NCBI GenBank assembly: GCA_020440645.1
Contig: JAGRNR010000018.1
Location: 1 to 62,663 of the forward strand
DNA: 62,663 nucleotides
Direction of reading: 5' to 3'
Source of the DNA: JAHEFU01 sp020440645
GTDB lineage: Bacteria; 4484-113; JAFGCY01
Position 1 is the stretch's first letter, and each line of letters starts with the position of its first letter. The notes beneath the pieces are model-generated. The model did no database searches. It was given only the letters and a program-made list of their open reading frames with translations, and had not been told where the DNA came from. A program made the translations under genes and the position numbers. Shown piece after piece: positions 1 to 9,074 of the stretch.

Positions 1-171
1 GCCACGGACGGGCAGGGTCTGCAGCACCTTGCTGCTCCTGAGGACATCCAGCTCGGGCAGCGTGGTGCCGCCAGCCGCCTGATCATCCACTGCCGGCCTG
101 CCTTCACCGGCAGCGCTGCAGCCATACAGCAGCACAGCGCCAAGCAGCCAGAGGATTGTCATTTTCCGCAT
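1..171 (-). CDS. N-terminal fragment of a lipoprotein (runs off left edge)
   Basis: An open frame of 57 codons starts at ATG 171 and is still open at base 1, so only the N-terminus is in the window. It begins MRKMTILWLLGAVLLYGC, a basic start, a hydrophobic core and a lipobox (LYGC), followed by a Gly/Ala-rich linker. This predicts an exported protein that is lipid-anchored at Cys18. It lies 33 bases after the stop of the next lipoprotein gene on the same strand, so the two may be co-transcribed. Nothing in the visible part shows a function. Confidence rests on the clean signal peptide. Confidence 0.6.
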   Translation of the reverse strand, partial: MRKMTILWLLGAVLLYGCSAAGEGRPAVDDQAAGGTTLPELDVLRSSKVLQTLPVRG

Positions 172-203
172 GTCATGTACTCCTGGATTGTCCCCTCGGA
201 CAG

Positions 204-1865
204 TTACTGCTTTGCCTGCTTGAAGCTGAAGTCACGCGCGTAGCGCAGCTTTCCGTCGCCGGTCACGTAGAAGAAGGCCGGGCAACCGTCCACTGCGAGC
301 ATGTCGCATGCCAGTACGCTGGGGGAACCGGGCAGTGGATACTCCGGGTATCCATAGATGAATGGTGAATTCGGCAACTCCCGTTGCACCCTGACGTCCA
401 GGCTGTCGGTGGCGTCCCTGGAATATGCAATTGCGATGTAGTCACCGAGACCGATCCCTGACAGCAGGCCGCTTCCCGGGCTGAGGCTATAGAACAATGA
501 CGTTGTCAGGCTCCAGTCCTGGTCCTCGTTCCCGTTTCCACCCTGGATCTGGCGGAAGCGCAGGTTCGGGTCCGTGTTGCTGGCACTGTCAGCGTGCATA
601 AGATACATGGTCGGCTTGCTGTTGAGCGACAGCAGGTCCGCCCAGCTGTGCTCCAGCAGGTCTCCTTCAGTGACCACCGCGGGCTGGGCCGGCCATGCAC
701 TGAGCTTGTCACCGGAGGCGGTATCCGCTGCCATGAACAGCTGGCGGCCGTTTTGCTTGTCATATAAGCTGACTGCCGGCTTGCCGCGGATTACCTGCAG
801 GCTCGGGTTCAGCGCGCTGACACCGCCCCCGGAGTGGATCACCAGACCGGCCTGCCAGTCAGCTGCCAGATTGCCATCCGGACTGCTGCTGTGCCGGTAT
901 GTCAGGTTCAGGTCGGGCGACAGGTAGGCAAGCGCCGGCGTGCCGTCCACCTGCGCAAGGGAGCATTCCGGCACGTGGTCCAGCGGGGCATTGTCGATTT
1001 TCACCGGGCTCGGCCAGTCCGTTGTGAGCGCACCCTCGGGGCTGCCGCAGCGGACGTAGCGCAGTTCCGCTGAGTTGTCATCATGGTAGGCGATCGCCGG
1101 GTTGCCGTTGATGATCCGCATGTCAATCCACTGGCCGCTGGCAGTGGCGTCAACGAGCACCGGCGTGCCCCAGTCCCCGGGCTGCATTCCGTCGGCCGTT
1201 GCCGCGCGGAGGTAACTCAGGCCGTTGGCATCAAAGAATGCCACCGCGGGGTGCCCGGCGACTTCAATCGCGCCGAGTGGTGACTGCACGATGTATGAGG
1301 GCAACTCGATCCCGGTTTCGGCGCTCTGCCAGCCATTGTCAAGCACCGTATCTATTCCCTGGATGCTGAGGTAGCCATTACCCTCCGCCAGCAGGCAGAT
1401 GTAGGTGCTGCCCTTGGCACTGCGCTGGGCCTGTGATACCTGCACCGCCTCCATGCTGGCAGGGGCGGGCTGGAACTGCCAGCGGCCCGCCTGGAAGTCG
1501 GCAATCCCGAGGTACAGGTCGATGTCAGGGTTTTCGGTGTAATTGATGGAGAATGAGTCCACCGTGCTGCCATCCTCCGTCAGTTGCCAGATGGTCCAGC
1601 TGTTGTTCTGGCTGTCAGGGATCAGGTCCACATCAAACGTGATCAAATAGATGGAGGCGTTCGCGGACTTCTCCACCACTGAGGCACCGTCTTTGTACTG
1701 GTTGTACAGGGATCCTGCATGGCGCAGCGGGGCCGCCGGACCGGATGCGTCAAGCTGGCCGGGTGCAGGCAGGGAAACTGTTTCCAGGGGGATGGTCCGT
1801 GCGCCGCAGGCGCACAGCGAAACCGCAAGCAGCATGGGCAGCCAGTATGGGATCGTTCGATTCAT
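204..1865 (-). CDS. Surface lipoprotein with propeller-like repeats
   Basis: The product is about 553 aa. ATG 1865 is preferred over the GTG one codon earlier because GAGG lies at a better distance. The signal peptide ends in the lipobox LCAC (Cys20), so it is predicted to be exported and lipid-anchored. After an N-terminal domain of about 180 aa come repeated units of about 50 aa with the pattern G-x-PA-ixYxD... LxYxR...G..W, for example GNPAIAYHDDNSAELRYVR. The pattern suggests blades of a beta-propeller (BNR/FG-GAP-like appearance; inference). It is a paralogue of the products of 17466-19202 and 19327-21060. No catalytic residues can be recognised; a binding or display role is likely. Confidence 0.8.
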   Translation of the reverse strand: MNRTIPYWLPMLLAVSLCACGARTIPLETVSLPAPGQLDASGPAAPLRHAGSLYNQYKDGASVVEKSANASIYLITFDVDLIPDSQNNSWTIWQLTEDGSTVDSFSINYTENPDIDLYLGIADFQAGRWQFQPAPASMEAVQVSQAQRSAKGSTYICLLAEGNGYLSIQGIDTVLDNGWQSAETGIELPSYIVQSPLGAIEVAGHPAVAFFDANGLSYLRAATADGMQPGDWGTPVLVDATASGQWIDMRIINGNPAIAYHDDNSAELRYVRCGSPEGALTTDWPSPVKIDNAPLDHVPECSLAQVDGTPALAYLSPDLNLTYRHSSSPDGNLAADWQAGLVIHSGGGVSALNPSLQVIRGKPAVSLYDKQNGRQLFMAADTASGDKLSAWPAQPAVVTEGDLLEHSWADLLSLNSKPTMYLMHADSASNTDPNLRFRQIQGGNGNEDQDWSLTTSLFYSLSPGSGLLSGIGLGDYIAIAYSRDATDSLDVRVQRELPNSPFIYGYPEYPLPGSPSVLACDMLAVDGCPAFFYVTGDGKLRYARDFSFKQAKQ

Positions 1866-2115
1866 CACCGGTCCTCAGGGGTCGGGTCGCTCCAGGGTGC
1901 GCTACTTCTACCCCGCTTGATTATCCCCGTGTATGGTTGGATGCCGGCATACACTTCTGCGTGATTTTGGCAATACACAGTACACCTGCAGCTGTATTGC
2001 CGAAATGCCCTTCAGGTGTACTGTCAACACCAGGCGAGGCCGGGCATAAGGGATGGTCGGGATCACTCCCGATACATCACCCTCCCGTGGCACTGCCGCG
2101 GGGAAGGACCATCCT

Positions 2116-2562
2116 ATGTACCGTTCCATTGCCAACATGGCCTGCCTCCTGGCGGCGATCCTGCTGACTGCCTGTGGTACGGCCAGTCCTGCAGCCGGAA
2201 CAGGCCGTGAGGCTGCTGCATCCTATGAGCATGTGACAGGCAAGGCCTGGTCAGACTACTGGGGCATGGTGGCCCAGTCCTATGCCGTGGTGGAATTCGA
2301 GGATCTGCAAAGCGGAACCGTCTACAGCACCACCGCTGACGGGATGGGGGACTGGGAGTTGCGGTTGCCCGCCGGGGACTACGAGTTCCGCGTTGTGAAG
2401 GGCATCTACCTGATGGACCCGCCGGCCGGCGAGGCGATTGACAAGCTGCCCACCAAGCTGCGCCTGAAGAACGGGCTGGTGTACTTCCTCGGGTATAACC
2501 CGCCGCAGTATCCCTACGGTTTCGTTGTACAGCAGCCGATCACCACGGCGCAGGATTACTGA
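2116..2562 (+). CDS. Small lipoprotein with Ig-like/carboxypeptidase-regulatory-like fold
   Basis: The product is about 148 aa. ATG 2116 is chosen because GGAAGG lies 8 nt upstream and the N-terminus MYRSIANMACLLAAILLTAC is then a proper lipoprotein signal peptide (LTAC). Upstream in-frame starts would add a non-signal leader. The mature part contains VEFEDLQSGTVYSTTADGMG followed by DWELRLPAGDYEFRVVKG, the look of a transthyretin-like or carboxypeptidase regulatory-like beta-sandwich (inference). It stands alone on the plus strand between two minus-strand lipoprotein genes, so it needs its own promoter in 1866-2115. Function unknown. Confidence 0.72.
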   Translation: MYRSIANMACLLAAILLTACGTASPAAGTGREAAASYEHVTGKAWSDYWGMVAQSYAVVEFEDLQSGTVYSTTADGMGDWELRLPAGDYEFRVVKGIYLMDPPAGEAIDKLPTKLRLKNGLVYFLGYNPPQYPYGFVVQQPITTAQDY

Positions 2563-2619
2563 GCTATCCCATCCGATCCGGGGCCGGAGCATGCCCAGCG
2601 CTCCGGACTCGCTTCCGCA

Positions 2620-4863
2620 TCATTCGTACCAGCAGCAGTTCAGTGTCTGGCTGCTGCCGTCGTAGTACACCACGGTCAGGTTTCCATCAGCACCGGACAT
2701 CCGCGGTGCATTCGCGATCCCGTCCCCGTAGGCAACAAGTTGTGGAGCATCCCAGCTGTCGCCACTGGAAGTGGAGCGGACGACGGCCACCCCGCCCCTG
2801 GCAATGTCGTAATAGCAGATGTAGAGATGGTTGCCTGAATAGAACTGCGGGTTGTCGCCAGCCAGGTCGCCGATCTGTGATGCTGCCACGCTCCAGTCAG
2901 TCGCATCCTGGTTCTGTGCCTTTGCACCCAGCAACGGCCAGCCGAAGGGCTGGCCATAGACAAGCATCGGCACAGTGCCGTTGAAGGAGAGGTCGCAGCC
3001 GCTGATCTGCACTTCACTGACTGCTACGGGGTCCAGCCAGCTGCCGAGGAACAGGTTTGTCGTGCGCAGCAGTTGCTGCTGCCTCACACCGGCCTGCTGG
3101 CTGTCAACCAGCATCGCCGCGCTCAGTCCGCTGGCCGGGTTCCAGTTGCCGCAGTCCAGTTCGTAGATCGAGTCACCGGCCGGCAGGGCCAGTGCCGTCA
3201 CCGCAGCTTCCCAGCCGGTGGCGTCATTGTCAGTCGCCGCGTAGCAGACCGCGCTCATCGGCTGGCCGAAGTTCCACTGGTTGACGATGCCGCCGATGTA
3301 GAGTAGGTTGCCAACAGACCCGATCTCCGCCAGCCGGACGTTCTCGCTGCCGCTGACCTTGTCGCTGGCATCCCACAGTTCGCCGGTGTCGGTGAAGGAG
3401 CGCACGATGTGGATCTCGAATGCCAGCGTGTCCGTGTTCATCCTGTCATAAGCGATGCGGAACAGCGAGCCATGGCGAACTATGTCAAGCCTGGCCTTGT
3501 TGTCAAACCCGATATCCTGCCCGACGGGGTAGCGCCGGCTGTTCCAGGCTGATCCCTCCGTGTTGCTGGACAGCCTGAACACCAGGTCATTGCTGCTGCC
3601 ATCGAAGTAGGCCAGCCCGATCCGCGCAGCACTGCCGGCACCGATTGATGCCAGGTCCGGCTCGCCCTTCAGGTTGAGGTCGCTTTCGATCACGGCGTTG
3701 CGCCAGCCGGCGGTCACCTCGATCGGAGCGCTGATGTAGTTCTCGGCGAGGTTGTTGTCAACCACGGTCAGCTCCACCGTATTGAAGCCGTACTGGTCGA
3801 AGTTCCACTGCACGGCCTCATCGCCGGTGGTCACCACGTCCGGCTCGCCGTCATCCGTGAAGTCCCAGCGGTATTCGATGATCTCACCATCCATGTCCGA
3901 GCTGCCGGATGGGTCGAAACTGACAGTCAGCGGTGCCACGCCGGAAATCACGTCACTGATGAAGGAGGCAACCGGTGGACTGTTTTCAGGGTCAATGATC
4001 AGGAAGTCCAGGCTGATAGTGTCACTGTTGCCTTCGGTATCGTTCACGCGCACCACAGCCGTGTAGTTCCCCGGTCCATACAGGTGGCTCTCGATGCCGT
4101 CAGCATCCCCGACTTCCTCATATGTACCGTCGCCATCGAAGTCGAAATCGTAGCCGGCGATCGGATGCACCAGCACCTCACTGAAGCTGGCATCGAAGCT
4201 CACGGTCAGGGGGCCGACGTTCATGGTCGGGTCCTCGTCCAGGTCAGTCCGCGCATACAAGTACGGCGGTGGTTCACCAAGTACGAGGGTGTTCAGTCCG
4301 TGGAAATCCGTGCCGGTCAGCAGCACGAGCACATTCACGGAGCTGAAGCTGTCCTTCAGGTCAGCCAGCTCTCCGATGTCGACAGTGCGCTGTGTCATTG
4401 CATGCCATTCCCAGCGACCGCTGCTGAAATTGGCGACGGCGACGAAGCAGCTGCCGGGTTCCGGCCCGCTGTCCAGCCAGTTCAGTGTCAGTGGCACGTT
4501 TCCCCCCAGCTCCGGCGGGGTGTAGAACCGGTACGCCGAATAGGCCGGCTGGAACAATCCCATTTCCGGATCGTAGTTCGGGGTGAAGGTGCCACCCAGC
4601 ACATTCCGCGCCGGAATGATGGAGGACGAAACGGATGATGTGATCCAGTAGCCGGCGTAATCCGCTGGCTCACTGGCATGGCGCTGCAGTTCCGATATGG
4701 CCGGCAGCTCGGGCATGCCCTGCAGTGCCGGCTCGTTCAGGGGCGGGCTGTCCAGCACCACCGGTCCGGTTGAGCCCTGAAGGTCACTGCCCTTTCCTGA
4801 TCCGCAGGAAACGGCAAGCAGGAGCAGGCTGGCAAGCAACCAGGGGAGGGCGTGTCTGTGCAT
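2620..4863 (-). CDS. PKD-domain surface lipoprotein
   Basis: The product is 747 aa. The signal peptide ends LAVSC (Cys20). Residues 21-200 form an N-terminal domain shared with the product of 10023-12263 (shared pattern FVA.ANFSSGRW.W). Two PKD domains follow at about 205-291 and 295-385, with the typical GVAPLTVSFDPSGSSD and YRWDFTDDGE strands. The C-terminal half carries the same G..PA..Y..../..G..W propeller-like repeats as the neighbouring lipoproteins. PKD domains usually act as extracellular spacers or binding modules. A TATAAT box (minus strand, 4917-4922) lies about 55 bp upstream of the start, and GAGG precedes the ATG. Likely cell-surface display; ligand unknown. Confidence 0.85.
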   Translation of the reverse strand: MHRHALPWLLASLLLLAVSCGSGKGSDLQGSTGPVVLDSPPLNEPALQGMPELPAISELQRHASEPADYAGYWITSSVSSSIIPARNVLGGTFTPNYDPEMGLFQPAYSAYRFYTPPELGGNVPLTLNWLDSGPEPGSCFVAVANFSSGRWEWHAMTQRTVDIGELADLKDSFSSVNVLVLLTGTDFHGLNTLVLGEPPPYLYARTDLDEDPTMNVGPLTVSFDASFSEVLVHPIAGYDFDFDGDGTYEEVGDADGIESHLYGPGNYTAVVRVNDTEGNSDTISLDFLIIDPENSPPVASFISDVISGVAPLTVSFDPSGSSDMDGEIIEYRWDFTDDGEPDVVTTGDEAVQWNFDQYGFNTVELTVVDNNLAENYISAPIEVTAGWRNAVIESDLNLKGEPDLASIGAGSAARIGLAYFDGSSNDLVFRLSSNTEGSAWNSRRYPVGQDIGFDNKARLDIVRHGSLFRIAYDRMNTDTLAFEIHIVRSFTDTGELWDASDKVSGSENVRLAEIGSVGNLLYIGGIVNQWNFGQPMSAVCYAATDNDATGWEAAVTALALPAGDSIYELDCGNWNPASGLSAAMLVDSQQAGVRQQQLLRTTNLFLGSWLDPVAVSEVQISGCDLSFNGTVPMLVYGQPFGWPLLGAKAQNQDATDWSVAASQIGDLAGDNPQFYSGNHLYICYYDIARGGVAVVRSTSSGDSWDAPQLVAYGDGIANAPRMSGADGNLTVVYYDGSSQTLNCCWYE

Positions 4864-4916
4864 CAGTCAATCCTCGCAGGTACAGCCTTGTGGCTGCTTA
4901 ATCCAGGACCCCTGAC

Positions 4917-4922
4917 ATTATA
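4917..4922 (-). promoter_or_regulatory. Candidate -10 box for the PKD lipoprotein
   Basis: The minus strand reads TATAAT here, 54-59 bp upstream of the ATG at 4863, leaving room for a leader with a Shine-Dalgarno site. I see no good -35 hexamer, so this is a moderate call. Confidence 0.35.
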
Positions 4923-4976
4923 TGTATTTGGGGCAGGCAGAATATAACACAGGGCCCATCCTGCTGCGGTGCGGAC

Positions 4977-5654
4977 TCAGATCGTACGCATGGTGATCGA
5001 CCAGCGCTGCCGCTTTACGGGGGCGATGCTGTGCTGCCAGCGAGAGCGCGAAGCCCCGGCCATCTCATACAGCGAGCGGGCCTCGGCCTGGAAACTGATC
5101 ACCGAGCTGCGGTTGCGCTGCGTCTCATACTGCGGGCGCAGCCGGAATGTGCAGTCGCTGCCCAGCGAAAGGCCGATGATCGAGCGGTGCGGCGGGCTGT
5201 CCCGGTGCCAGCCGATCGGTGCCCCCGGCGGGTACTCCGTCAGCAGGGCATGGCAGATGCTGCCACGCTCATAACCGAGGAAGTCCGCCACCCGCTCGGA
5301 CAGCTCCTTCATCCAGGCCGGGGCAGCCTCGGTCTGCACCGGCTTCGAGTCCACGGTGCCGTCATCACGCTGCTGCGGATTGTCGCTCAGCGTGGCGCTG
5401 CCCTTGTTCGGGTCAGACTGATATGTCTCCGGCACGCTTTCGCTGAGAGCGAAACTGGCGATCCGGCGCTTGGCCGCATAGCCGTTCCAGACCGCGGTAC
5501 GCAGCGCAATGGCCCGGATCTCACGCAGCATGCGGCGCTCCTCAGCCTCAGAAATGAACTCAGGCTGGTAGATGAAGCCCTGCGGCAGGGGCGGCAGCAG
5601 CTGCCGGGAGGCCGGCATCTCGGGAAACAGGCTGGCGCAACTCAGACTAGACAT
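4977..5654 (-). CDS. AlkB-like 2-oxoglutarate/Fe(II) dioxygenase
   Basis: The product is 225 aa and belongs to the AlkB superfamily, whose members oxidatively remove alkyl lesions from nucleic acids using Fe(II) and 2-oxoglutarate. Visible signature: iron ligands His150 and Asp152 in GAPIGWHRD, His208 in RWQHSI, and the AlkB R-x5-R motif at Arg217/Arg223 (QRWSITMR), the first Arg binding 2-oxoglutarate. A low-complexity insert at about residues 74-108 is unusual. The start is fixed by a promoter: TTGCAA, 16 bp, TATACT, then 6 nt to ATG, so the mRNA is probably leaderless. It is monocistronic. Substrate (DNA, RNA or protein) cannot be decided from sequence. Confidence 0.9.
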   Translation of the reverse strand: MSSLSCASLFPEMPASRQLLPPLPQGFIYQPEFISEAEERRMLREIRAIALRTAVWNGYAAKRRIASFALSESVPETYQSDPNKGSATLSDNPQQRDDGTVDSKPVQTEAAPAWMKELSERVADFLGYERGSICHALLTEYPPGAPIGWHRDSPPHRSIIGLSLGSDCTFRLRPQYETQRNRSSVISFQAEARSLYEMAGASRSRWQHSIAPVKRQRWSITMRTI

Positions 5655-5660
5655 ATGTTT

Positions 5661-5688
5661 AGTATAATGGAATTGTCCGGATTTGCAA
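5661..5688 (-). promoter_or_regulatory. Leaderless promoter of the alkB-like gene
   Basis: On the minus strand: TTGCAA (5683-5688), 16 bp spacer, TATACT (5661-5666), then AAACAT and the ATG at 5654. With initiation 6-7 nt after the -10 box the transcript begins at or next to the start codon. Confidence 0.6.
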
Positions 5689-5717
5689 GCAGATTATCTG
5701 ATCAGTTCAGAATCTTC

Positions 5718-6119
5718 TTATTCCTCAGTCTTCCAGTGCCAGTACTGATATCTCGTAATCATCCCATCAGGTACTTCATCCCCGTGCTTCAGCAAGTTTT
5801 TCTGCCAATGCACGAGATCCGCATCACAGATCGGCCGCCAGCCTTCAGCCCTGTCGAATCCACGGAAACGAAGCACGGATTCAGGGCATTGAGGCAGCAC
5901 AACTTCACGCTGCCATTCCAGCAAGCTTGGCCCGTTTGCCCCGCCACAGTGACAAGGATCGTCAAGTTGCACGCTGTCATCTTCCCAGAAGCACAGACTG
6001 CAGATTTCATATGTGCCTCCGCCACCCTCACTGAGAGTTATGAATCCGCAGGCGGGACATGGAAAGCGCCGTTCGCAGTACCTGGGTCCCAGTAAAAATG
6101 TGTACAACCAATGCAGCAT
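5718..6119 (-). CDS. CPCC-type cysteine-rich protein
   Basis: About 133 aa from ATG 6119; the frame stays open to 6173, so a longer N-terminus is possible. The core FPCPACGFITLSEGGGG, then YEICSLCFWEDD, matches the cysteine-rich CPCC family (Pfam PF14206). Two C-x-x-C knuckles suggest a small zinc ribbon. Downstream it has the EWQRE and GWRPI..D motifs that are also present in the three tandem CPCC genes at 14293-15718, so it is a dispersed paralogue. The C-terminus YQYWHWKTEE matches theirs too (PPQYW.WK). No catalytic function is known to me. No signal peptide, so probably cytoplasmic. Confidence 0.75.
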   Translation of the reverse strand: MLHWLYTFLLGPRYCERRFPCPACGFITLSEGGGGTYEICSLCFWEDDSVQLDDPCHCGGANGPSLLEWQREVVLPQCPESVLRFRGFDRAEGWRPICDADLVHWQKNLLKHGDEVPDGMITRYQYWHWKTEE

Positions 6120-6170
6120 GCAGTCACAGAATTGTAGCGGGGTGGGAGTTGACAGGCAAAGGGCCTGATT

Positions 6171-6203
6171 CACTCCCCACTCCCCACTCCAAACTCCTCA
6201 CTT
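6171..6203 (-). repeat. Heptamer-like GGAGTGG microrepeat after a stop codon
   Basis: On the minus strand the stop codon of the hydrolase-cupin gene (TGA 6198-6200) runs straight into a degenerate GGAGTGG array of about four units. Comparable word-repeats follow other genes in this window. Confidence 0.55.
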
Positions 6204-7700
6204 CCCTAGGTACTGCTCGTCCGTCACATGCTCCAGCCAGTCCACCGCCTTGCCGTCCAGCGCTTCCTGGATCGCGATGTGGCTCATCGCTTCCGTGGCT
6301 GATGCGCCGTGCCAGTGCTTCTCATGCGGGGCGAAGCGCACCACGTCGCCCGGCCTGACAATCTCGATCGGTCCGCCTTCTCGCTGCACCCAGCCTGTGC
6401 CTGATGTAATGATCAGGGTCTGGCCCAGGGGATGCGTATGCCAGGCGGTGCGAGCCCCGGCGCTGAAACTCACATTGGCAGCACCGAGACGCGAAGGCAA
6501 CTCAGTCGTTGCCAGCATGTCCACCTTCACCTCACCGGTGAACCAGTCCGCCGGCCCGTCCATTTCACTGCGTGCATCCGCGCGGCTGATCGTCAGTCCC
6601 CTGTCCGCTGCGAGGTACTTGCTGAAGAACTCATCCAGCTTCTCGAAGGGGATCATGTCCAGCCTGTCATAGAGGTCGATATGGCGGGCGCCCGGGACGA
6701 TGTACAGCTCCTTGGGCTCCGCTGCCAATTCGTAAGCGTCTTCCGTGAAGTAGCGCGAGTGGGCGTTCTCACCAATGATGAACAGGACCGGACGCGGTGA
6801 GATGCTGGCGAGGTCGCTGTTCAGCGCGAAGTTCGTGTAGGCCATGCTGCTTACCTGGGTGAATGCCGCGATGGAGCGGGGATGGTGGCCGCGCTTCATG
6901 GCGTAGTACTCGAAGAACTCACTCGTGATCGGGTCCAGCCCCTCGGGGATGCTCTCCGCCGGCTCATTCGGGAAGGCCGGCGTCAGTGCCGGTGTGCCGG
7001 CCTCGAAGTCATCCCAGCGCTGGTAGGCCAGCTGCCTGAGGTTCTCCGCACGCTGCGCATCCGTCATCGTATCCATCCAGCCATTGCGGATGAAACGGCT
7101 CATGTCGTACATGCTGGCCGTTGCCACCGCCTTGATGCGCGGGTCCACCTGGGCCGCCGTCAGCGAGAAGGCACCGCTGCCGCAGATCCCGATCACGCCG
7201 ATGCGTTCACGGTCCACGAAGGGCCGGGTGCCGAGGAAGTCCACGCCGGCGCTGAAGTCCTCCACGAAGATGTCCGGTGAGGAGACCCGCCTGGGTGTGC
7301 CGCCGCTTTCGCCGTTGTAGGACTCGTCAAAGGCGATTGCCACGAAGCCGCTCTCCGCCATCACCTGGGCGTAGATCCCCGCGCCCTGTTCCTTGACACC
7401 ACCGTAGGGGGTTCCCACTAGCAACGCGGCGTAACTGCCGTTCTTGTCAAAGTCGCCCGGCAGGTACATGTCCGCCGCGACCGTGATCCCGTAGCGGTTG
7501 GGGTAACTGACCTTCTCGTGGATCACCTTCTCGCTGAGCGGAAAGGTCTTGTCCCATGTCGTGTTCAGTGTCGTAGTCATTGTGTTTACCTCCGTCCTGC
7601 TTCTGTTGTCCGCCTCGGCTTCGAAGGGACTGGCTGCTGCAATCGTCGCAGCAATTGTCAGTGTCGTGGCTGTTGCCAGGATTCCTTTCTGCGCTGTCAT
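6198..7700 (-). CDS. Alpha/beta hydrolase fused to a C-terminal cupin
   Basis: About 500 aa. Residues about 60-360 are an alpha/beta hydrolase of the dienelactone hydrolase/YcjY-like group: nucleophile elbow GVIGICGSGAF with Cys in the nucleophile position, and a C-terminal His in VPGARHIDLYDR. The last 110 aa are a cupin 2 domain (WHTHPLGQTLIITSGTGWVQ, then HEKHWHGA) with the usual metal-binding His pattern. Two starts are each preceded by GGAGG: ATG 7700 adds a hydrophobic, signal-like N-terminus (KGILATATTLTIAATIAAA), while ATG 7580 gives the cytosolic MTTTLNTTWDK form. It lies directly downstream of the alcohol dehydrogenase and near an AraC regulator, a common neighbourhood for these families. 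Substrate unknown. Confidence 0.85.
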   Translation of the reverse strand: MTAQKGILATATTLTIAATIAAASPFEAEADNRSRTEVNTMTTTLNTTWDKTFPLSEKVIHEKVSYPNRYGITVAADMYLPGDFDKNGSYAALLVGTPYGGVKEQGAGIYAQVMAESGFVAIAFDESYNGESGGTPRRVSSPDIFVEDFSAGVDFLGTRPFVDRERIGVIGICGSGAFSLTAAQVDPRIKAVATASMYDMSRFIRNGWMDTMTDAQRAENLRQLAYQRWDDFEAGTPALTPAFPNEPAESIPEGLDPITSEFFEYYAMKRGHHPRSIAAFTQVSSMAYTNFALNSDLASISPRPVLFIIGENAHSRYFTEDAYELAAEPKELYIVPGARHIDLYDRLDMIPFEKLDEFFSKYLAADRGLTISRADARSEMDGPADWFTGEVKVDMLATTELPSRLGAANVSFSAGARTAWHTHPLGQTLIITSGTGWVQREGGPIEIVRPGDVVRFAPHEKHWHGASATEAMSHIAIQEALDGKAVDWLEHVTDEQYLGK

Positions 7701-7720
7701 TTCATGCCTCCAGTGCATGC

Positions 7721-7803
7721 GAGCAATGAGTAATGATGAGTGAGCAATGAGTGTTGCCGGCGAGCCGGAAGTCTGGCTCAGTTCTCATTGCTCCCTACTC
7801 ACT
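7721..7803 (-). repeat. GAGCAATGAG-type microrepeats around a short spacer
   Basis: 7721-7757 and 7782-7803 hold degenerate GAGCAATGAG/GTAATGATGAG words in opposite orientations around GCCGGCGAGCCGGA. The right block begins at the stop codon of the alcohol dehydrogenase. The same words occur at 47599-47697. Confidence 0.6.
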
Positions 7804-8848
7804 CCTTCAGTGTCGCCATGTCAATCACGAAGCGGTACTTCACGTCGCTTCTCAGCATCCGCTCGTAGGCCTCGTTGATCTCGTCCATCCTGATTGTCTC
7901 GATGTCGCTGACAATGCCGTGCTCGCCGCAGAAGTCCAGCAGTTCCTGGGTCTCCGGGATCCCGCCGATCAGCGAGCCGGCAATGGACTTGCGGCCCATG
8001 ATCAGCGGCCGGGTGTTCAGCATCTCATCCAGGTTGCCAAGGAAACCCACCAGCACCAGGGTGCCGCTGGTTGACAGCAGCGGGACATAGGGGTTGAGCT
8101 CGTGCATGTTCGGCACGGTGTCAATGATCAGCTCGAACTTGCCCTTCAACGCCGCCATCTGCGCTTCATCGGTGGAAATGACAACATCCGTCGCACCAAG
8201 CCTGCGCGCATCCCCCGCCTTGCCGGGCGAACGGCTGATCAGCGTGACCTCCGCGCCGAGGGCCTTCGCCAGCTTGAGCGCCATGTGCCCCAGGCCACCC
8301 AGCCCGACCACGGCCACCCTGCTGCCTGGACCGACCTTCCAATGGCGCAGCGGCGACCAGGTCGTGATCCCGGCGCACAGCACCGGTGCCACTGCGGCGA
8401 GGTCCAGCCCGTCCGGCACACTCAGCACGAAGTCCTCGCTGACAACGATCCTGTCGGAGTAGCCGCCGTAGGTCGACATCCCGTCATGGCGGTCCTTGCC
8501 GTTGTAGGTGAAGGTCGCGGAATTCTCGCAGTACTGCTCCAGGCCCGCCTCGCAGTTATGGCAATGCCGGCAGGAATCCACCATGCAGCCCACCGCCACG
8601 TTCTGGCCGACGCTGAACCTGCCCACAGCGCTGCCGGTTTCCAGCACGCGGCCGACGATTTCATGCCCCGGCACCACCGGGTACTTCGTACCGCCCCAGT
8701 CATTGCGGGCGGTGTGCAGGTCGGAGTGGCAGACCCCGCAGTAGAGGATCTCGATCAGCACATCATTGCTGCGCAGCTCACGCCGCTCGAAACTGAAGGG
8801 CGCGACCTCGCTCGTGGCTGACTGTGCTGCATATCCGTGTACATTCAT
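7799..8848 (-). CDS. Zinc-dependent alcohol dehydrogenase (YahK/CAD-like)
   Basis: 349 aa, full length for the medium-chain dehydrogenase family; it should interconvert aldehydes and alcohols with NAD(P)H. Catalytic zinc ligands: Cys40 (CGVCHSDLH) and His62-Glu63 (GHEIVG), plus a later Cys. Structural zinc: Cys93, 96, 99 and 107 (CRHCHNCEAGLEQYC). The Rossmann motif is GLGGLGHMALKLAKALGA. The overall pattern is the cinnamyl alcohol dehydrogenase/YahK group, usually NADP-dependent aldehyde reductases. GGGAG precedes ATG 8848. It is upstream of the hydrolase-cupin gene on the same strand and divergent from the AraC regulator at 9075, which probably controls it. Confidence 0.92.
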   Translation of the reverse strand: MNVHGYAAQSATSEVAPFSFERRELRSNDVLIEILYCGVCHSDLHTARNDWGGTKYPVVPGHEIVGRVLETGSAVGRFSVGQNVAVGCMVDSCRHCHNCEAGLEQYCENSATFTYNGKDRHDGMSTYGGYSDRIVVSEDFVLSVPDGLDLAAVAPVLCAGITTWSPLRHWKVGPGSRVAVVGLGGLGHMALKLAKALGAEVTLISRSPGKAGDARRLGATDVVISTDEAQMAALKGKFELIIDTVPNMHELNPYVPLLSTSGTLVLVGFLGNLDEMLNTRPLIMGRKSIAGSLIGGIPETQELLDFCGEHGIVSDIETIRMDEINEAYERMLRSDVKYRFVIDMATLKE

Positions 8849-9074
8849 TTCGTTCTCTCCCTGAACCCGGGTCCCGCTGCCTGGCCCGCCGCTTTTCCGG
8901 CTGGCGGGGCAGCTCGCCCTTGCTGCCTAGTTTGTACCGCCCAAGGCCCCCGATCCGGTATATCAATCCTCCGCAATCATTGCCTGATCCTCCAGACATC
9001 CATGGAAAGCAGTTTCATGCTCCGTAAATCGCTGGTATCATCCACCTGTCCAGCAAGCGCTGAGACGTGATGAA
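8849..9074. promoter_or_regulatory. Divergent intergenic region between dehydrogenase and AraC regulator
   Basis: 226 bp between two divergent starts, the expected site for AraC-family operators and two promoters. I do not see an unambiguous pair of -35/-10 boxes or a repeated operator, so only the position supports the call. Confidence 0.35.
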
